DNA of 64,000 nt from assembly GCF_017743935.1 (NCBI RefSeq), contig NZ_JAGHRE010000003.1, positions 62,001-126,000 on the forward strand, read 5' to 3'. Positions 44,949-53,977 of this stretch are shown in pieces (the first letter of the stretch is position 1; each line of letters starts with the position of its first letter). The notes under the pieces were generated by a model. It had not been told where the DNA came from. It searched no databases and worked only from the letters and a program-made list of their open reading frames with translations. The position numbers and the translations under genes are program-made. Source of the DNA: Tropicibacter sp. R16_0. Its GTDB lineage: Bacteria > Pseudomonadota > Alphaproteobacteria > Rhodobacterales > Rhodobacteraceae.

Positions 44949-46919
44949 TCAAACATCCAACTCCTCCACAAACCGCGCGTTCTCCTGAATATACTGGAAC
45001 CGCAGTTCGGGTTTCTTGCCCATCAGGCGTTCGACCAGGTCTCCGGTTTCGCCCGGTTCGTCCTCGTCAATCGTCACCCGGATCAAGGTGCGCGAGTTCG
45101 GGTCCATCGTGGTCTCTTTCAGGTCCTTGGCGTCCATTTCACCCAGACCTTTAAAGCGTGAGACGTCGATCTTGCCCTTGCCGCCCAGACCCTTCTCCAG
45201 CCACTCGTCCCGCTCGCGTTCGTCGACGCAATAGACCCGCTTGGCCCCCTGGGTCAGGCGGAAGAGGGGCGGGCAGGCCAGATACAGATGGCCCGCGTCA
45301 ATCATCGGGCGCATCTGGGTGAAGAAGAAGGTCATCAACAGCGAGGCGATATGCGCCCCGTCGACGTCCGCATCGGTCATGATGATGATCTTGTCATAGC
45401 GCAGATCGTCGACGTTGAACTTCGTCCCCAAGCCTACGCCAAGCGCCTGGGTCAGGTCGTTGATCTCGGCATTCGAGCTGAGTTTTGAGCTTGCCGCGCC
45501 CAGAACGTTCAGGATCTTACCGCGCAGGGGCAGCAGCGCCTGTTTCTTGCGGTCGCGTGCCATCTTGGCCGAACCACCCGCCGAGTCGCCCTCGACAATG
45601 AACAGCTCGGTGCCTTCGCGGTTGGTGGCGGAACAATCGGTCAGCTTGCCGGGCAGGCGGAGTTTCTTGGTCGCGGATTTGCGGGCGGTTTCCTTTTCCT
45701 GCCGGCGGCGCAGGCGTTCTTCGGCGCGCAGGATCAGGAAGTCTAGGATGGCACCTGCGGATTTGGTATCCGCCGCCAGCCAGTTGTCGAAATGGTCGCG
45801 GACCGAGTTTTCCACCAACCGCTGCGCCTCGACCGTGGCCAGGCGGTCTTTGGTCTGGCCGACAAATTCCGGCTCGCGGATGAAACAGCTCACCAGCGCG
45901 CAACCGCCTGTGATCAGGTCATCGCGGGTGATCGAGGTTGCTTTCTTGTTGTTGACCAGCTCGCCATAGGCCTTGATCCCTTTGAGGATCGCGGCCCAGA
46001 ACCCCGCCACATGGGTGCCGCCTTCGGGCGTGGGGACGGTGTTACAATAGGACTGGATGAAGCCATCGCGCGATGGGGTCCAGTTGATCGCCCATTCCAC
46101 CTTGCCCGGCGTGCCGAACTTTTCCTTGAAATCCACGGTGCCGGCAAAGGGCGCGTCGGCATAAGTCGAGGCGCTGCCCAACGTCTCGGTCAGGTAGTCC
46201 GACAGGCCGCCGGGGAAGTGGAAGGTGGCGTTTGTAGGCGTCTCGCCATCGTCGATTTCCGATTTCCAGCGGATTTCGACGCCCGAGAAGAGGTAGGCCT
46301 TGGAGCGGATGGATTTGAACAGGCGCGCGGGTTTGAACCGGTGGTGGCCAAAGATTTCCTCATCGGCGTGGAAGGTCACGGTGGTGCCGCGCCGGTTGGG
46401 GGCTGCGCCGACCTTTTCGACCGGGCCCAGGGGGATACCGCGTGAGAAGCGTTGTTCAAAAAGCTGCTTGTCGCGCGCCACCTGCACGACCATGGAGTCG
46501 GACAGCGCGTTCACCACGGAAGCGCCCACACCGTGCAGGCCGCCTGAGGTCTCGTATGCTTTGCCCGAGAATTTGCCGCCTGCGTGCAGGGTGCACAGGA
46601 TGACCTCCAGCGCGGATTTGTCCGGGAACTTGGGGTGCGGATCAATCGGGATGCCGCGGCCGTTGTCGCGGATGGTGATCGCGTAATCGGCGTGCAGTTC
46701 CACCTCGATCCGGTTGGCGTGGCCTGCGACCGCCTCGTCCATCGAGTTGTCGAGTACTTCGGCCACCAGATGGTGCAGCGCGCGTTCATCGGTGCCGCCG
46801 ATATACATACCGGGGCGTTTGCGGACCGGTTCCAGCCCTTCGAGCACCTCGATCGAGGAGGCGTCATAGGTTGCGGAGGGGGCTCCGCTCAACAGATCTT
46901 CGGGCATGTCGCTGCTCAT
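44949..46919 (-). CDS. parE: DNA topoisomerase IV subunit B
   Basis: 656 residues of the type IIA topoisomerase ATPase subunit: GHKL motifs (EVLDNSMDEA, DNGRGIPID, GGLHGVGASVVNALS), transducer domain, TOPRIM domain with EGDSAGGSAKM and DADVDGAHI, and a C-terminal DxxRF-like end. QEKETARKSATKK in the middle is typical of ParE rather than GyrB. The ATG of MSSDMPEDLL is chosen over an upstream in-frame start with an atypical leader. Confidence 0.95.
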   Translation of the reverse strand: MSSDMPEDLLSGAPSATYDASSIEVLEGLEPVRKRPGMYIGGTDERALHHLVAEVLDNSMDEAVAGHANRIEVELHADYAITIRDNGRGIPIDPHPKFPDKSALEVILCTLHAGGKFSGKAYETSGGLHGVGASVVNALSDSMVVQVARDKQLFEQRFSRGIPLGPVEKVGAAPNRRGTTVTFHADEEIFGHHRFKPARLFKSIRSKAYLFSGVEIRWKSEIDDGETPTNATFHFPGGLSDYLTETLGSASTYADAPFAGTVDFKEKFGTPGKVEWAINWTPSRDGFIQSYCNTVPTPEGGTHVAGFWAAILKGIKAYGELVNNKKATSITRDDLITGGCALVSCFIREPEFVGQTKDRLATVEAQRLVENSVRDHFDNWLAADTKSAGAILDFLILRAEERLRRRQEKETARKSATKKLRLPGKLTDCSATNREGTELFIVEGDSAGGSAKMARDRKKQALLPLRGKILNVLGAASSKLSSNAEINDLTQALGVGLGTKFNVDDLRYDKIIIMTDADVDGAHIASLLMTFFFTQMRPMIDAGHLYLACPPLFRLTQGAKRVYCVDERERDEWLEKGLGGKGKIDVSRFKGLGEMDAKDLKETTMDPNSRTLIRVTIDEDEPGETGDLVERLMGKKPELRFQYIQENARFVEELDV

Positions 46920-47152
46920 GTTCTTGGGCTCTTCTTTGGCAGGTATTATGGCAGGTGATGTGGTTGGGGGGAAGGGGGGCGCAGGGTGTTGTGTATAACT
47001 TCGCATGTCCGCATTTGGGGTGAACTGCGATTACGTGGATGATTTGCGTTGAATGGCAAGGCTGTCGGGTGAACAACCGGAGTCTTGATGTGTCTGTCCC
47101 GTTGGCTGCGCCGTTCTTGCCCGGATGATCAGAATCACGCAAGCTCAGGGGC

Positions 47153-48598
47153 ATGTCACAACCCAATCCCGACTTTGCCACGATACCGGTCAATGAGGCT
47201 GACGTCATCCGTGAGTTGAGCGTCGAGAAGTCCGTGGAAACGGTGCGCAACATTCCCGCCACGGTCTTTTCCAATCTTGGCATCTGTTGTCTGACCTTCA
47301 TGGCCAGCCCAACCTGGGTCATCGCCTCTGGTGCGGTCTATGCCTATGCATTGATCGTGTTTCACAATGCCCTGTTGCTGCGCCTTTACCTGTATTTGCG
47401 GCACAAGCCGCGGCCCAGGCAGGTTCGACAGCGGACCCATCGCTTGTCGGCGTTTGTCTCTTTGCTTGGTGGCATGGCGTGGGCGGTCTTTATCCTGCTG
47501 GTTCTGGCGTCTTCTCCGACCGATGTTGCGTTGCTCATTTCCATTTTCACGGTGGCCACATCCATCGGAGCGCTCGTCATTTCGCCGAGTTCTCCGGCTA
47601 TCAGCTTGGCTTTTGGTTTGCCGATCCTGACGGCTTTTGCTTTTGGAGCAGGTGCGTTTGGGCACTTCAGTCCGGTGTTGGCTGCCATGGTCTGGATCAC
47701 AGCGATGGTGGGGGTGCCCGGATTTGCCGTGACCAATTCGCGTACCGCCTGGGATCGCGCGCGTCTGCATGTGCAGATCGCCGAAGAACGCGCCGAACGA
47801 CTGGCCATGATGGAGCAGCTGTCTGAACGGCTTGGGAAGTACATTTCTCCACAGCTGTATCAGTCGATCTTTGCCGGCACGCAAAAGGTCGAGGTTGCCT
47901 CGCAGCGCAAGAAGCTGACGGTCCTGTTTTCGGACATTGTGGGGTTCACCACCATAGCCGAACGGTTGGAGAGCGAGGAACTGACGGCGCTGCTCAATCA
48001 GTATCTGACCGAGATGTCCGAGATCGTGTTGCAGCATGGTGGAACCCTGGACAAGTTCATTGGCGATGCGGTGGTTGTCTATTTCGGCGATACTGATGAC
48101 GGGAGGACCGCTCAAGAGAACGCGATCAACTGTGTTCAAATGGCGCTTGCGATGCGGGCACGCGTGTCCAAGTTGCGCATGGCATGGCGAGAGCAGGGGC
48201 TGGACGATACAATTGATCTGCGCATTGGGATCAATACCGGGTTTTGCACGGTGGGAAATTTCGGCTCGGATCAGCGTATGGACTACACGATCATTGGCAG
48301 CGAAGTGAACCTGGCTGCGAGGTTGGAGGCCGCGGCAGAGGCTGGGGGGATCCTTTTGGCGCAGGAAACCTATGCGTTGGTCAAAGGGGCGATTCAGGCG
48401 GCACCAGCTGGAACCGTGATGGCAAAAGGGTTTTCGCGCCCTGTCTAAACTTACCGCGTTGTGGATGTGGCCGACGACAAAGGAACGCCGGAGCAAAGTG
48501 CATCGGTCACCTTTGCCAAAGACCCTTCTCAAATGACATTGCTGGAAAAGGACGTCGCCCGCACCGCTTTGCAAGCAGCGATGCGGCGTTTGGAGTAG
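47153..48598 (+). pseudogene. Membrane class III adenylate cyclase with premature stop
   Basis: An N-terminal membrane part of about six segments (35-195), a linker helix, then a class III cyclase domain (about 250-420) with metal aspartates D261 in LFSDIVGFTT and D305 in FIGDAVV, and DYTIIGSEVNLAARLE. A TAA at 48446-48448 ends the frame after 431 residues. The same frame then continues 49 codons to TAG at 48596, beginning TYRVVDVADD, which is the normal end of such cyclases (RPV-x-TYRV). A single substitution would explain it. The catalytic core is complete, so some activity may remain. Confidence 0.8.
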
Positions 48599-48716
48599 CG
48601 ACTGACCTGTGGTGGCCGACGAAGTGCTGAAGTCTGACTTCACCTTCTTGGCCAGCGGTAGTTTGCAACCTGGTGGCTCACTGGACACTTGCGAAATGAT
48701 GGTTTTTGGACGGGCG

Positions 48717-49256
48717 TTAGCGCAGCGTAACAACAGGCCGGGCCATCTCGCTGATCGCATGCCCGGTGTTGATCGCGTGATAGATCGGATACGGCGGCCT
48801 GCTGGTGCCATCCACGGTGCGGCTGATCCAGTCATGGTCTTCCAGTGTTTGCAACGACTGTGACAGCGCGCGATCCGTGATCGACCCCAGTTGTTGTTTG
48901 ACGGTGCCAAAGCGGCTGGGACGGTTCAGCGTCGTCAAGATGGGCAGGGTCCACGACCGGCGCAGCAGTGCCTTGTGTTCACCTGGCACTTCATGAACCC
49001 GATGCGCCAACCGGGCTGCGGCTTCTCCCTCAGGCGTCAATCGGAACTCTGGACGCAACGGGTGACCGTGCCCCGGGTTCCGTTCCAACAGCCCGATCTC
49101 GATCAGATGGGCCAGGCTTTGCGCAAATGCGGTCCTGCTCGCGCCGGTGGCAGACAGCAGCGGTGCTTGGCGTCCAGGAACGCCGTCATGAAGATGTGCC
49201 AGGATGGGCAGAGCCCAGGCCCGAGAGGTGATATTGACAAGCAGTTTTATGTCCAT
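48717..49256 (-). CDS. Tandem HxlR-type winged-helix regulator
   Basis: 179 residues containing two winged-helix modules: residues 8-80 (RAWALPILAHL, TGASRTAFAQSLAHL) and 95-178 (RSWTLPILTTL, GSITDRALSQSLQTLEDHDWI). Both have the HxlR opening W-x-LPIL and the following wing. HxlR proteins usually have one such domain and work as dimers, so this may be a single-chain pseudo-dimer. Divergent from the VOC gene. Confidence 0.75.
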   Translation of the reverse strand: MDIKLLVNITSRAWALPILAHLHDGVPGRQAPLLSATGASRTAFAQSLAHLIEIGLLERNPGHGHPLRPEFRLTPEGEAAARLAHRVHEVPGEHKALLRRSWTLPILTTLNRPSRFGTVKQQLGSITDRALSQSLQTLEDHDWISRTVDGTSRPPYPIYHAINTGHAISEMARPVVTLR

Positions 49257-49259
49257 AAA

Positions 49260-49273
49260 GTATAGTTAGTATA
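49260..49273. promoter_or_regulatory. Putative HxlR operator
   Basis: Direct repeat GTATA-GTTA-GTATA in the 39-base gap between the divergent HxlR-type and VOC genes, overlapping where both promoters must lie. A likely autoregulatory site. Confidence 0.45.
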
Positions 49274-49295
49274 TTTTGCGTCGAAAGGAAAGTTG

Positions 49296-49673
49296 ATGTC
49301 GCTCGTTTCATTGGAAAACACCATTACCCTCGCCATGTCGGTCAAAGACCGCCATGCAAGCGCCCGTTGGTATCATGACATGCTGGGGTTCGAGGTGATC
49401 TATCATGCCGATGAGGCTGGGTGGTCCGAGATCCAGACCAAGACCACGGGCGTGACAATCGGACTTGGTGAGCAGGCCGAACCGGCCCCAGGCAATTGCG
49501 TGCCTGTGTTTGGTGTCGCTGACATAGACAGCGCGCGGCAAGCGCTAGAGGCGGCAGATGTCACCTTTGACGGCCCCACAGATGTGATCGAAGGGATGGT
49601 CAAGACTGCCACCTTCTATGACCCAGATGGCAATGCATTGATGTTGGCGCAGGACCTGACCGGAGCAGCCTGA
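49296..49673 (+). CDS. VOC-family (glyoxalase/bleomycin-resistance-like) protein
   Basis: 125 residues with the two beta-alpha-beta-beta-beta units of the vicinal oxygen chelate fold; RWYHDMLGFEV and FYDPDGNALML are standard landmarks. The ATG follows GGAAAG. Divergent from the tandem HxlR regulator, so probably its target. Substrate unknown. Confidence 0.82.
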   Translation: MSLVSLENTITLAMSVKDRHASARWYHDMLGFEVIYHADEAGWSEIQTKTTGVTIGLGEQAEPAPGNCVPVFGVADIDSARQALEAADVTFDGPTDVIEGMVKTATFYDPDGNALMLAQDLTGAA

Positions 49674-49758
49674 GGGGGCCGGGAAATTGCGCCTCGCAGC
49701 CCGCGGGATATGTCGCTAGGGTTCGCCCAATCAGAATTCCGTCAGGTGAGGAGGCGAC

Positions 49759-50367
49759 ATGAGCTGGATTGAAACCGTTCCGTTCGAGCAGGCAACAGGC
49801 AAGCTGAAAAAGCTCTACCAGCGGGTGACGGGCCCGGACAACAATGTGGACAACATCATGATGTCCCATTCCCTGCGGCCCCACTCGATGGAAGGGCATA
49901 TGGTGCTCTACAAGAACGTGTTGCACCATACGGGCAACAAGATCCCGAAATGGTTTCTGGAAACGCTTGGGGTCTGGGTCAGTTCGCTGAATGGCTGTGC
50001 ATATTGCGTCGAACATCATTTTCAGGGGCTGCAGCGCCTGCTGGGGGATGAGCCGCGTGGCCTGGCGATCCGTGCCGGGATCGAGGTGCGAGATCTGACC
50101 GACGTGCCTTTGGATGAGGCTCAAGTGGCGGCGATGCTTTATGCCCGCAAGCTGACCGAGGCCCCGGCCGAAATGGTCGAGGCGGATGTGATTGCTCTGC
50201 GAAATGTGGGCTGGGACGATGGCTGTATTCTCGAGATCAACCAAGTCAGCTCATATTTCTCTTACGCCAACCGGACGGTTCTGGGACTGGGATGCTCGAC
50301 CAAAGGGGATGTGCTGGGGCTGTCGCCCAACAACTCGGATGACCCTGACGATTGGGGTCACACCTAA
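49759..50367 (+). CDS. AhpD-like / carboxymuconolactone decarboxylase-family protein
   Basis: 202 residues; LNGCAYCVEHH holds the CxxC-x(2)-H catalytic motif of AhpD-like peroxidase-related enzymes. GAGGAGG precedes the ATG. Probably a small alkylhydroperoxidase; physiological substrate unknown. Confidence 0.83.
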   Translation: MSWIETVPFEQATGKLKKLYQRVTGPDNNVDNIMMSHSLRPHSMEGHMVLYKNVLHHTGNKIPKWFLETLGVWVSSLNGCAYCVEHHFQGLQRLLGDEPRGLAIRAGIEVRDLTDVPLDEAQVAAMLYARKLTEAPAEMVEADVIALRNVGWDDGCILEINQVSSYFSYANRTVLGLGCSTKGDVLGLSPNNSDDPDDWGHT

Positions 50368-50441
50368 ACGACATGGGCGACGCGCGTCACCAGCCAGTCG
50401 CCACGGTTGCAACACAGCTGTCGCCTTCGTTCTGCGGTGAC

Positions 50442-50464
50442 GCGCCTCGCCGCAGGCGAGGCGC
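50442..50464. terminator. G+C-rich hairpin between convergent genes
   Basis: GCGCCTCGCC and GGCGAGGCGC form a 10-bp perfect stem with a GCA loop between the AhpD-like and GST genes. No T-tract. Confidence 0.5.
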
Positions 50465-50523
50465 CCGGCCCAACGCCGCAAGGGCCCGCCAGGGCATGTA
50501 GCGGGGGCGGGAGCGCTTCCGGG

Positions 50524-51135
50524 TCAGGATCCGCCGCCTGCTTCCAAAGCGCGAACATACGCCGGGCGGGCTTCGATCATCTGGGTAAAGCTTGTGAGAC
50601 CTGGGTATTCACTGCTGCGACCCAGGCGCCCAACAATACTGGCAGGAAAGCTCAACATGATGTCGGCGGCCGACAGATCATCCAGCACAAAATGGCCCGA
50701 GGGGCGCAGGACGCTTTCCATATAGTCAAAATGATTGGTCAACTCGTTCTGGATGCGCGGGTGTAGGGGGGCGCCGGCATCCCCCAACATCCCGACATAC
50801 AAGTTCAACAGGATCGGGGTCATCACCGAGCCTTCGGCAAAATGCATCAGCTCCAGGTGATGCCAATGTTCGGGCGTGCCCGCATCCGGCACCAGGTGGG
50901 GGCCATAAAGCGCACAGAGCACTTCGACGATGGCCGCCGATTCTGACACCATCTGTCCGTCGATCTCGACCACCGGGGATTTACCCAAAGGATGCACTGT
51001 CAGCAACTCCGGCGGGGCCAGGTTGGTCTTGGCGTCCCGTTCGTAACGGATGACCTCATAATCCACCCCCAGCTCTTCGAGCAGCCAAAGGATGCGCAGC
51101 GAGCGCGACCGGTTGAGATGGTGAACCTTGATCAT
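50524..51135 (-). CDS. Glutathione S-transferase
   Basis: 203 residues: thioredoxin-like N-terminal domain (HHLNRSRSLRILWLLEELG with the catalytic Ser region, GKSPVVEIDGQMVSESAAI binding the gamma-glutamyl group) and a helical C-terminal domain. Start overlaps the upstream hydrolase stop by 4 bp, so co-translated with it. Confidence 0.88.
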   Translation of the reverse strand: MIKVHHLNRSRSLRILWLLEELGVDYEVIRYERDAKTNLAPPELLTVHPLGKSPVVEIDGQMVSESAAIVEVLCALYGPHLVPDAGTPEHWHHLELMHFAEGSVMTPILLNLYVGMLGDAGAPLHPRIQNELTNHFDYMESVLRPSGHFVLDDLSAADIMLSFPASIVGRLGRSSEYPGLTSFTQMIEARPAYVRALEAGGGS

Positions 51136-52022
51136 GATGTCTCTCCAGTGTTGGGCATCCAGTCGAGAATGGCCTGCGCCACCGCCTGCGGATCCTGATG
51201 GATCAGCCAATGGTCTGTATCCGGAATGGTAACCCGGGTCAGGTCAGCGGCAAACGCTTCCAACCCTTCGGTGGATTGCGGCAGCAACGCCCTGTCGTCC
51301 GGCCCCCACAGCAGCAGATGCGGGCAGTGCACGCGCAGGCGGTCCAGGGGCAGGGCGGGCAGGTCCGTGATCGGCTTTCCCGGCGCAGCCACTTGCAGCG
51401 GCGAGGCGCGATACCAGTTCAGCATCGCGTTCAGCCGACCGGGGCGCGCCCATTCGACCTTGTATTTGGCCAGCGTCGCCTCATCCAGCCAATCCTTGCC
51501 CAGATGACGACGAAAGAACTTTTCGATCCCGGCATAATCATTGGCGCTCATGACATCCGCAGATTCGGGTGCGCGCAGCATGTTGATGTATTGCGACGCT
51601 TCCGACTGCGCGCCGCCTGCCGCCATCTCGCGCTGGAACGGGACGGGATGTACCCCGTTGGCAATGATCAAACGGTCGACCAGCTTGGGCTTGAACATCG
51701 CCAGGCCATAGGCGACGGCCGCGCCCCAATCGTGGCCCATGACGCTCACCGGGGCGCCAAGGTGTTCGATCAGGGCAACCATGTCGCTGACCAGGGCCGA
51801 GGTCACATAGTTCTCGACCCCCTCGGGCGCCCAGCTTTGGCCATAGCCACGCTGATCCGGGGCAACACAGTGAAAGTGTTGCGACAGATGCGGCGCCAGA
51901 TCCGCCCAGGCCCCGCCGTATTCGGGAAACCCATGCAGCATCAACAGTGTCGGCAAGGATGGATCACCCCAGCTGCGCACAAAAAATGTCTGTCCATTCA
52001 GGTCCAGGAACTCGCTGCGCAT
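51132..52022 (-). CDS. Alpha/beta-hydrolase, epoxide hydrolase-like
   Basis: 296 residues. LMLHGFPEYGGAW is the HGxP oxyanion motif; GHDWGAAVAYGLA has Asp as nucleophile, as in epoxide hydrolases and haloalkane dehalogenases; the catalytic His is in DTDHWLIHQDP. GGGAGG precedes the ATG of MRSEFLDLNG. Together with the downstream GST it suggests detoxification of epoxides or halides. Confidence 0.85.
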   Translation of the reverse strand: MRSEFLDLNGQTFFVRSWGDPSLPTLLMLHGFPEYGGAWADLAPHLSQHFHCVAPDQRGYGQSWAPEGVENYVTSALVSDMVALIEHLGAPVSVMGHDWGAAVAYGLAMFKPKLVDRLIIANGVHPVPFQREMAAGGAQSEASQYINMLRAPESADVMSANDYAGIEKFFRRHLGKDWLDEATLAKYKVEWARPGRLNAMLNWYRASPLQVAAPGKPITDLPALPLDRLRVHCPHLLLWGPDDRALLPQSTEGLEAFAADLTRVTIPDTDHWLIHQDPQAVAQAILDWMPNTGETS

Positions 52023-52243
52023 TGGGGCCTCCCTTCCGGTTCTCATGGCCCAGTGAAACAGGCTTGGCACAGCTTTGGAACGATACTTTGCCATGACCCT
52101 TCGTCAACCGCCGTGGGAAACCGTCGGGTTACTCGACAGGTCTGTCGGCAAAACATGAGGGATTGATCCAACTTTGACACCGATCAAGGCAGCAACCGGG
52201 GCAATCTGCTAGGCCAAGGGGGACAAAAACAAAGGACCGAATT

Positions 52244-53197
52244 ATGGCGACAGTGACTTCGATTGAAACGACAAAACCAACCCCCGAACCCGTCGACGCC
52301 AAGGTGTCAGATTCAGCAAAGACGCCGCGCAACAAGCCCGTCGAGACCGAGGCGGAAAAGATCCGCAAGGCGTTTGAAAGCGGTCACTACCCTTACGCCC
52401 GCAAGATGCCACGCCGCACCTATGAGGCTGAAAAAGCCAAGCTGCAGGCAGAGCTGCTCAAGGTGCAGCATTGGGCGCAGGAAACCGGGGAACGTTTTGT
52501 TCTGCTCTTCGAAGGTCGCGACGCCGCAGGCAAGGGCGGCACCATCAAACGGTTCATGGAGCACCTCAACCCGCGTCAGGCACGTGTCGTCGCGCTGAAC
52601 AAACCCACGTGGGAGGAGAAGGGCCAGTGGTATTTCCAGCGCTACGTGCAGGAACTGCCGACGACCGGTGAAATGGTGTTCTACGACCGCTCCTGGTACA
52701 ACCGCGCCGGGGTCGAGCGGGTGATGGGGTTCTGCGAGCCGACCGAGTACCTGGAGTTCATGCGACAGGCGCCCGAGCTTGAACGGATGTTGGTGCGCTC
52801 GGGCATCCGGTTTTACAAATACTGGTTCTCGGTCACCCGGCCCGAGCAGCGACGTCGCTTTGATTCCCGCGCCACCGACCCGCTCAAACAGTGGAAGCTC
52901 AGCCCGATTGATAAAGCATCGCTGGACAAATGGGATGACTATACCGAAGCAAAAGAAGCGATGTTCTTCTACACCGACACCGCCGACGCGCCCTGGACCA
53001 TCATCAAATCGAACGACAAGAAACGCGCGCGCCTGAACTGCATGCGCCACTTCCTGTCGACGTTGGATTACCCGGACAAGGATCTCGACGTTGTTGGGCA
53101 ACCCGATCCCCTGATCGTGGGGCAGGCGCATCACGTCATCCACCGTTCGGACCACATCCTGGGCACTGCGCTGCATCCGGATCAGCGGCAGAAGTGA
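52244..53197 (+). CDS. ppk2: Polyphosphate kinase 2
   Basis: 317 residues. After a 45-residue disordered leader, the PPK2 domain has the Walker A GRDAAGKGGT (91-100), Walker B in MVFYDRSWYNRAGVER, and the lid arginines in SVTRPEQRRRF. Transfers phosphate between polyphosphate and nucleoside di/monophosphates. Which class (ADP- or AMP-using) is not decided. Confidence 0.94.
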   Translation: MATVTSIETTKPTPEPVDAKVSDSAKTPRNKPVETEAEKIRKAFESGHYPYARKMPRRTYEAEKAKLQAELLKVQHWAQETGERFVLLFEGRDAAGKGGTIKRFMEHLNPRQARVVALNKPTWEEKGQWYFQRYVQELPTTGEMVFYDRSWYNRAGVERVMGFCEPTEYLEFMRQAPELERMLVRSGIRFYKYWFSVTRPEQRRRFDSRATDPLKQWKLSPIDKASLDKWDDYTEAKEAMFFYTDTADAPWTIIKSNDKKRARLNCMRHFLSTLDYPDKDLDVVGQPDPLIVGQAHHVIHRSDHILGTALHPDQRQK

Positions 53198-53208
53198 TGG
53201 AAGCATCG

Positions 53209-53234
53209 AAACAGGCGGCTCCGGCCGCCTGTTT
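53209..53234. terminator. Bidirectional terminator
   Basis: AAACAGGCGGC and GCCGCCTGTTT form an 11-bp stem with a TCCG loop between the convergent ppk2 and DUF2461 genes. Confidence 0.85.
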
Positions 53235-53236
53235 GG

Positions 53237-53875
53237 TCAAAGTGCAAGGTTCAAGACGCTGAACAAAGGCCGCAGGTTGTTCAGTGTTTCGGTGATAGCG
53301 CCCGTAGGGGCATCGAACCGGGTGTCAGGCAGATCACACCATAGGGTTAGTGACTTCCGTCGCAGTAGATCACCATGTGGATGCTCTTTGTCATATGGGG
53401 CCGGAACGCGTTTCAGTTCAGGTTCGGACAGGCGAAAGTTTTTTACAATCAATGCATTGATGACGTCTGCCAATTCGGCCCCCATGGGCCCGTCAACGCT
53501 GGTTCGCCAATCTGTGAGTGTCGTTTTGTCGAACCCCATGATCCCGCCGCCGACACTGACATAGTCAAGCCCGATTCCAAAAAAGAGCGCGGTCCCAGCC
53601 CTGCCGCCCGGTATCATCCACAGCATATGCAGGTGGGTGTTGTAGGGCGTCTTGTCTTTGGAAAACCGCACGTCTCGTTGCGGGCGAAACAGCTTGGTTG
53701 TGACGCCATCCCCTATCTGCGCTGCAATCTGATCCAGCAGATGTAGCGCCGGGGTTTTCAACTGTGCCTCGTACCGGGGTTTGTGGTCGTTGAACCAGTC
53801 GCGCGCGTTGTTTTGCGACAGCTCTGTCAGGAATGCACGCGCCTCGGGAATAAGCTGGGAAAACGGATCAGACAT
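53237..53875 (-). CDS. DUF2461-family protein
   Basis: 212 residues matching the TIGR02453/DUF2461 family: NNARDWFNDHKPRYE near the N-terminus, then RPQRDVRFSKDKTPYNTH. Conserved but of unknown function. AGGAGG precedes the ATG. Confidence 0.87.
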   Translation of the reverse strand: MSDPFSQLIPEARAFLTELSQNNARDWFNDHKPRYEAQLKTPALHLLDQIAAQIGDGVTTKLFRPQRDVRFSKDKTPYNTHLHMLWMIPGGRAGTALFFGIGLDYVSVGGGIMGFDKTTLTDWRTSVDGPMGAELADVINALIVKNFRLSEPELKRVPAPYDKEHPHGDLLRRKSLTLWCDLPDTRFDAPTGAITETLNNLRPLFSVLNLAL

Positions 53876-53977
53876 AAGCGACCTCCTGCTGTCGCGATCA
53901 AGGTATCACATCGATATTTTCGGGAAAGGTGCGGACTGCCTCTTGCGTGTGCAAAGCCCGAACCCTAAGCCTGTCTG

